Source: Trochalopteron elliotii
Taxonomy: Eukaryota > Chordata > Aves > Passeriformes > Leiothrichidae
DNA: 64,000 bases
Assembly (NCBI GenBank): GCA_024734555.1
Contig: JANPWX010000106.1
Coordinates: forward strand, 3,957,984-4,021,983
Reading direction: 5' to 3'
Positions 61,329 through 64,000 of this stretch are shown piece by piece. The notes below the pieces were generated by a model. The model had not been told where the DNA came from, searched no databases, and saw only the letters and a program-made list of their open reading frames with translations. The translations under genes were made by a program, and so were the position numbers. The number at the start of each line of letters is the position of its first letter. Position 1 is the stretch's first letter.

Positions 61329-61781
61329 CCACTCTGCAAAATAATTTCTCTGGCTCTGCATCATTTGCTCCAGATTTGAAGTGGGGAGTGGGAATTCAGT
61401 GCTGGTTTCTCTGAGAACTTTCCCAGCTGCAGCTGAAGTGGTTCAGAAAGGCTGGAGCAGCTGAGGAGGAGATGATTTAATTGAGTTGTGTATATTCCAT
61501 GTACAGGCAGGGAGGCCGAGGCCCTGATCCTGCAAACACTCACACATATGCCTGGCAAAACATGAGTGCTTAATAATGCTCCAGCATATGTTGTTTGCTT
61601 GCTTGTAAATCTGTCCCCTTGAAGGGATTTCACAGGAGCTGAGCAATCTCAACAGAACCATCACTTGATCAGAATTTCTCAGATCTTCCAGAGGATTTTT
61701 ATTAGTGCCAGCAACAATGCCAATAATGAAAATGCTCAGGGAGCAGGAGGAGTGCTCAGGAAAAGTTAGCATAATGTATGA

Positions 61782-61816
61782 ACTATAGGCAAGGGAGACT
61801 GGATTTCTAGATTTCT
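61782..61816 (+). repeat. Direct repeat copy B (35 bp) in the intron
   Basis: This is the partner of the copy at 61220-61254. The sequence between the two copies is not itself duplicated, so this is a dispersed pair rather than a tandem array. Confidence 0.85.
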
Positions 61817-62802
61817 AAATTTTAAAGAGATCTATTCTTGTAAAAGATCTTTTTTAAAGGAAGGCTGGATGGATTGAACACCAGGAGTGTGTTTTTTGCA
61901 CGCCTGGTGTGAGCACAAAGTCAGGGCAACTTTCTCAGCCGTTTAGGCAGGTTTTTATCAGCTCCTCTGCAGGTGGAGGGTGCTGTCAAAAATAAAAAAA
62001 TGACATCAACCTCAAACCAGAAAACATCTCAGAGCAGAACAAACCATGAACTGAAGCTCTGTTAAACCTGGGAGAGGAGCTCAGCAGGGGAAAGGGGAAA
62101 GCTGAGCACTCCAAATACCAGTTTTAGATAAGCTTAACCCAGGTATTTCTTCCTCCCAGGGACCTGCTCAGGACGGGTTTATTCACAGGTGCAAAGTGTC
62201 TGCACAACAGCCAGAACAAAACTCCTCTGCTTCCCTCTTCCCCCAGGTTTGCCACAGGGATTTGCTGAAGCACAGGGACTTTCCACATCTACCAAAGGAT
62301 GCTTCCAGTGAACTACAAAAATCTCCAGCCACAGCAGGGAAAAAGGGACTCTCCAGCAGCTCCTGAGTCTCAGGGGAAAGCTGGGAGCTGCTGCTGCCAA
62401 ATTCAGCTGTGAGGACACAGGGGCTGAGCTTCCCCTGCTCCAGTCCTGACCCTGCTCACATTCCCAGCCCTGCTCTCCACATCCTCCACCCTCTGTCACA
62501 CCTCAGAGCTGTCCTGGTGTAGGACTTTTCCTGAAGTTTTTTCCTGCAGTTTGAACAGAACTGGTCCAAGCTGCTTTAGTTACCTACAGGCTTCTTACCC
62601 TTATTATTGGTTCAGACTAAAATAGAACTGCTGCCACAGCTGAATTCAAACCAAAACCAAATAAAAAAGAATTGCCTCATCTCCCTAATTAAAATTACAC
62701 ACAAAAATCCACCAAACTATCCCCCAGACACAGACGGTCACAAGTCAGACAAAAACACGTTCGAAAAGGAGAGAAGAAATGAAATCCAAGCTGAAAACTT
62801 AC

Positions 62803-62944
62803 TTTGCAGCAAGAAGCATGTTCTTCCTGTTTGCCATTTCGTTGCGGCCCATGTGTGGTCTGGTTAAATATTCAGCCACTGCTTTGGAAGGAAATTCTGT
62901 CTCACACACGTAGCCAAAGTCACGAGCAAGATGCACAGCTTCAC
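62803..62944 (-). CDS. TFAP2C: TFAP2C penultimate coding exon (AP-2 DNA-binding/dimerisation region)
   Basis: On the minus strand this 142-nt exon follows a good acceptor (pyrimidine-rich tract, CAG at 62947-62945) and ends at a GTAAGT donor (62802-62797). It is open throughout and encodes about 47 residues beginning [14 protein letters not shown] and continuing through [14 protein letters not shown] to RKNMLLAAK. These are hallmark sequences of the AP-2 family in the C-terminal helix-span-helix domain, which mediates dimerisation and supports binding of GCC-N3-GGC sites in the nucleus. The exon enters in phase 1 (G|GT) and leaves in phase 2 (AA|G), and its frame joins the downstream exon exactly. 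The 142-nt size agrees with my recollection of this exon in AP-2 genes. The AEYLTRPH stretch favours AP-2 gamma over AP-2 alpha. The gene runs off the right edge, so the transactivation domain and earlier exons are not in the window. Confidence 0.93.
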
Positions 62945-64000
62945 CTGGATGGGTGAAAGGGAGGGCTTGGTAAATTGTACAATGTCATTTGTTGGAAGGA
63001 AAGCAGGGACATCAAGGAAAAAATGCTGTGGATTTTTGAAGCATATTCCTGTTTTGGAAAAGGACACCATTTTATCACTCACTACTATTTTTTAATTGAT
63101 GGATCAGTGTTTCTTTGTAAGTTTGTATCAAGAAAAAAAGAGAGATTTACAGGGTGACTGCTACCAAAAAAGAATTCTGTTGCTTTTATACTAGAAAGAA
63201 AAATTTCTGTCTCTATCCAGAATAACTGCACAGCAAAGAACACAATTCAGTCAAGATCAAACTGTCCACTGGTATTTGAAAACATCTGCCAACTAATCCC
63301 ACATTATAATAAAAGTTTTCAGTTTAGTCTGCTTTTGAAGTATTTTTTCATAAGAATTTTCAGACAGAAAACCAAATTGCAAGGTGTATAACCAGGTCAC
63401 TTTTTTTTTCTCATCAAAACAATTTGATCAGGCTTAAAGTAAAAGAGGATTGGTGTGATCAGTGCAATGTGCCTGTGTGCATGTACACACACATCAACTC
63501 CCTGAAACTTCCAAGGAAAGCTTTTAAATGCAGGTTTAAAATGCATTTTAAACAGCAGGAAGGTATTGTTAGATCATTTTTCACTCTTTTCATTTCAGTT
63601 GCTGCTTCTATTGCTATTAAACCTTCCAGGAGCTGCTGGGAACAAGAACACCAAATGTAAACCACACACGTCCATATTTACACACCCTTCAGGTCAGAAT
63701 CCCTGACAGAGGGTCCCTGACAGAGGGAACATGGCACAGATTAAAGGGGCTCCAGTTTCCTAGCAGGAAGTCCAGAGCTATAAATCTCACTTTAATAAGC
63801 TTGTTTATTAGCAAAGCTTCTGAGCACACCGCTGAGGTAGGGCAGGACTGCACTCAGCTGGCCCAGAGTCCCAAAGTTTCCCAACAAGGAACCAAACCCA
63901 CTTAAATGTGAGGAGTTTCACCTCTTTTTTCCTTGCCTGCCTCGCCCTTGTGAAACCCAAAACAACCCTCAGGAGGCAGAGTGGACAAAGATGCCTCTGG
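62945..64000 (-). other. TFAP2C: Partial upstream TFAP2C intron, running off the window
   Basis: This is the sequence 5' of the penultimate coding exon in the gene's direction. I looked on the minus strand for the preceding AP-2 exon (the basic-region stretch before EGEAVHL) and found nothing resembling it, so the intron exceeds 1056 bp. It holds a short direct duplication (CCCTGACAGAGGG and a near copy within 63698-63728) and otherwise unique sequence. Confidence 0.75.

Larger units (their letters stand above)
61039..62802 (-). other. TFAP2C: Last coding intron of TFAP2C (1764 bp)
   Basis: The intron is bounded by GTAAGT at 62802-62797 and CACAG at 61043-61039. It contains a (TG)n tract immediately before the acceptor, an A-run on the plus strand at 61303-61328, a 35-bp direct repeat at 61220-61254 and 61782-61816, and an octamer ATTTGCAT at 61119-61126. 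The rest looks like unique sequence. The open frames inside it (for example 61443-61772 and 62179-62499, both minus) resemble no family I know and are read as chance. Confidence 0.9.

Noticed and set aside
1..64000. CRISPR arrays, tRNA or rRNA genes, prokaryotic operons, intact viral genes
   Set aside because: No regularly spaced repeats, no tRNA or rRNA signatures and no intact mobile-element reading frame were found on either strand.

Overview
This window looks like vertebrate nuclear DNA from a bird, probably a songbird. The evidence is CR1-type LINE tails, endogenous retroviral LTRs of avian type, low repeat density, introns with canonical splice sites, and one protein-coding gene that matches the AP-2 transcription factor family. 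There is nothing bacterial: no operons, ribosome binding sites or long conserved ORFs. The open frames of 60-300 codons scattered over both strands are what chance predicts, apart from those at the right end that overlap real exons.

The only gene I can support is at the right edge, on the minus strand. Two coding exons encode the C-terminal part of an AP-2 factor, best matched to TFAP2C (AP-2 gamma). The penultimate coding exon is 62803-62944 (142 nt) and the terminal coding exon is 60759-61038 with a TGA stop. The intron between them is 1764 bp. A 3' UTR of about 1.6 kb probably ends near a polyadenylation signal at 59207-59212. The remaining exons lie beyond base 64000.

Bases 1 to about 59180 are the gene-free flank downstream of TFAP2C. 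In other amniotes the next gene on this side is BMP7, so this is probably part of the TFAP2C-BMP7 regulatory interval. It contains mostly unique AT-rich sequence, two CR1 tails (about 9182-9640 and 43313-43745), two solo-LTR-like copies of one family in opposite orientation (37103-37640 plus, 51172-51727 minus), and part of a different avian ERV LTR (50083-50340). It also holds two short tandem duplications (5053-5207 and 55181-55340), microsatellites, and an isolated CpG island at 53406-53656 followed by a CpG-rich shoulder to about 54360.

Several stretches look like conserved regulatory elements by composition and motif content (near 3540-3800, 15835-16060, 19320-19830, 23340-23600, 32190-32360, 34560-34800, 41230-41400, 45150-45420, 49320-49510). 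This is inference, because I could not align the sequence to other genomes. I found no novel coding system. The most useful leads are the CpG island, the motif clusters, the TG-repeat splice acceptor in the last TFAP2C intron, and the 3' UTR element cluster.
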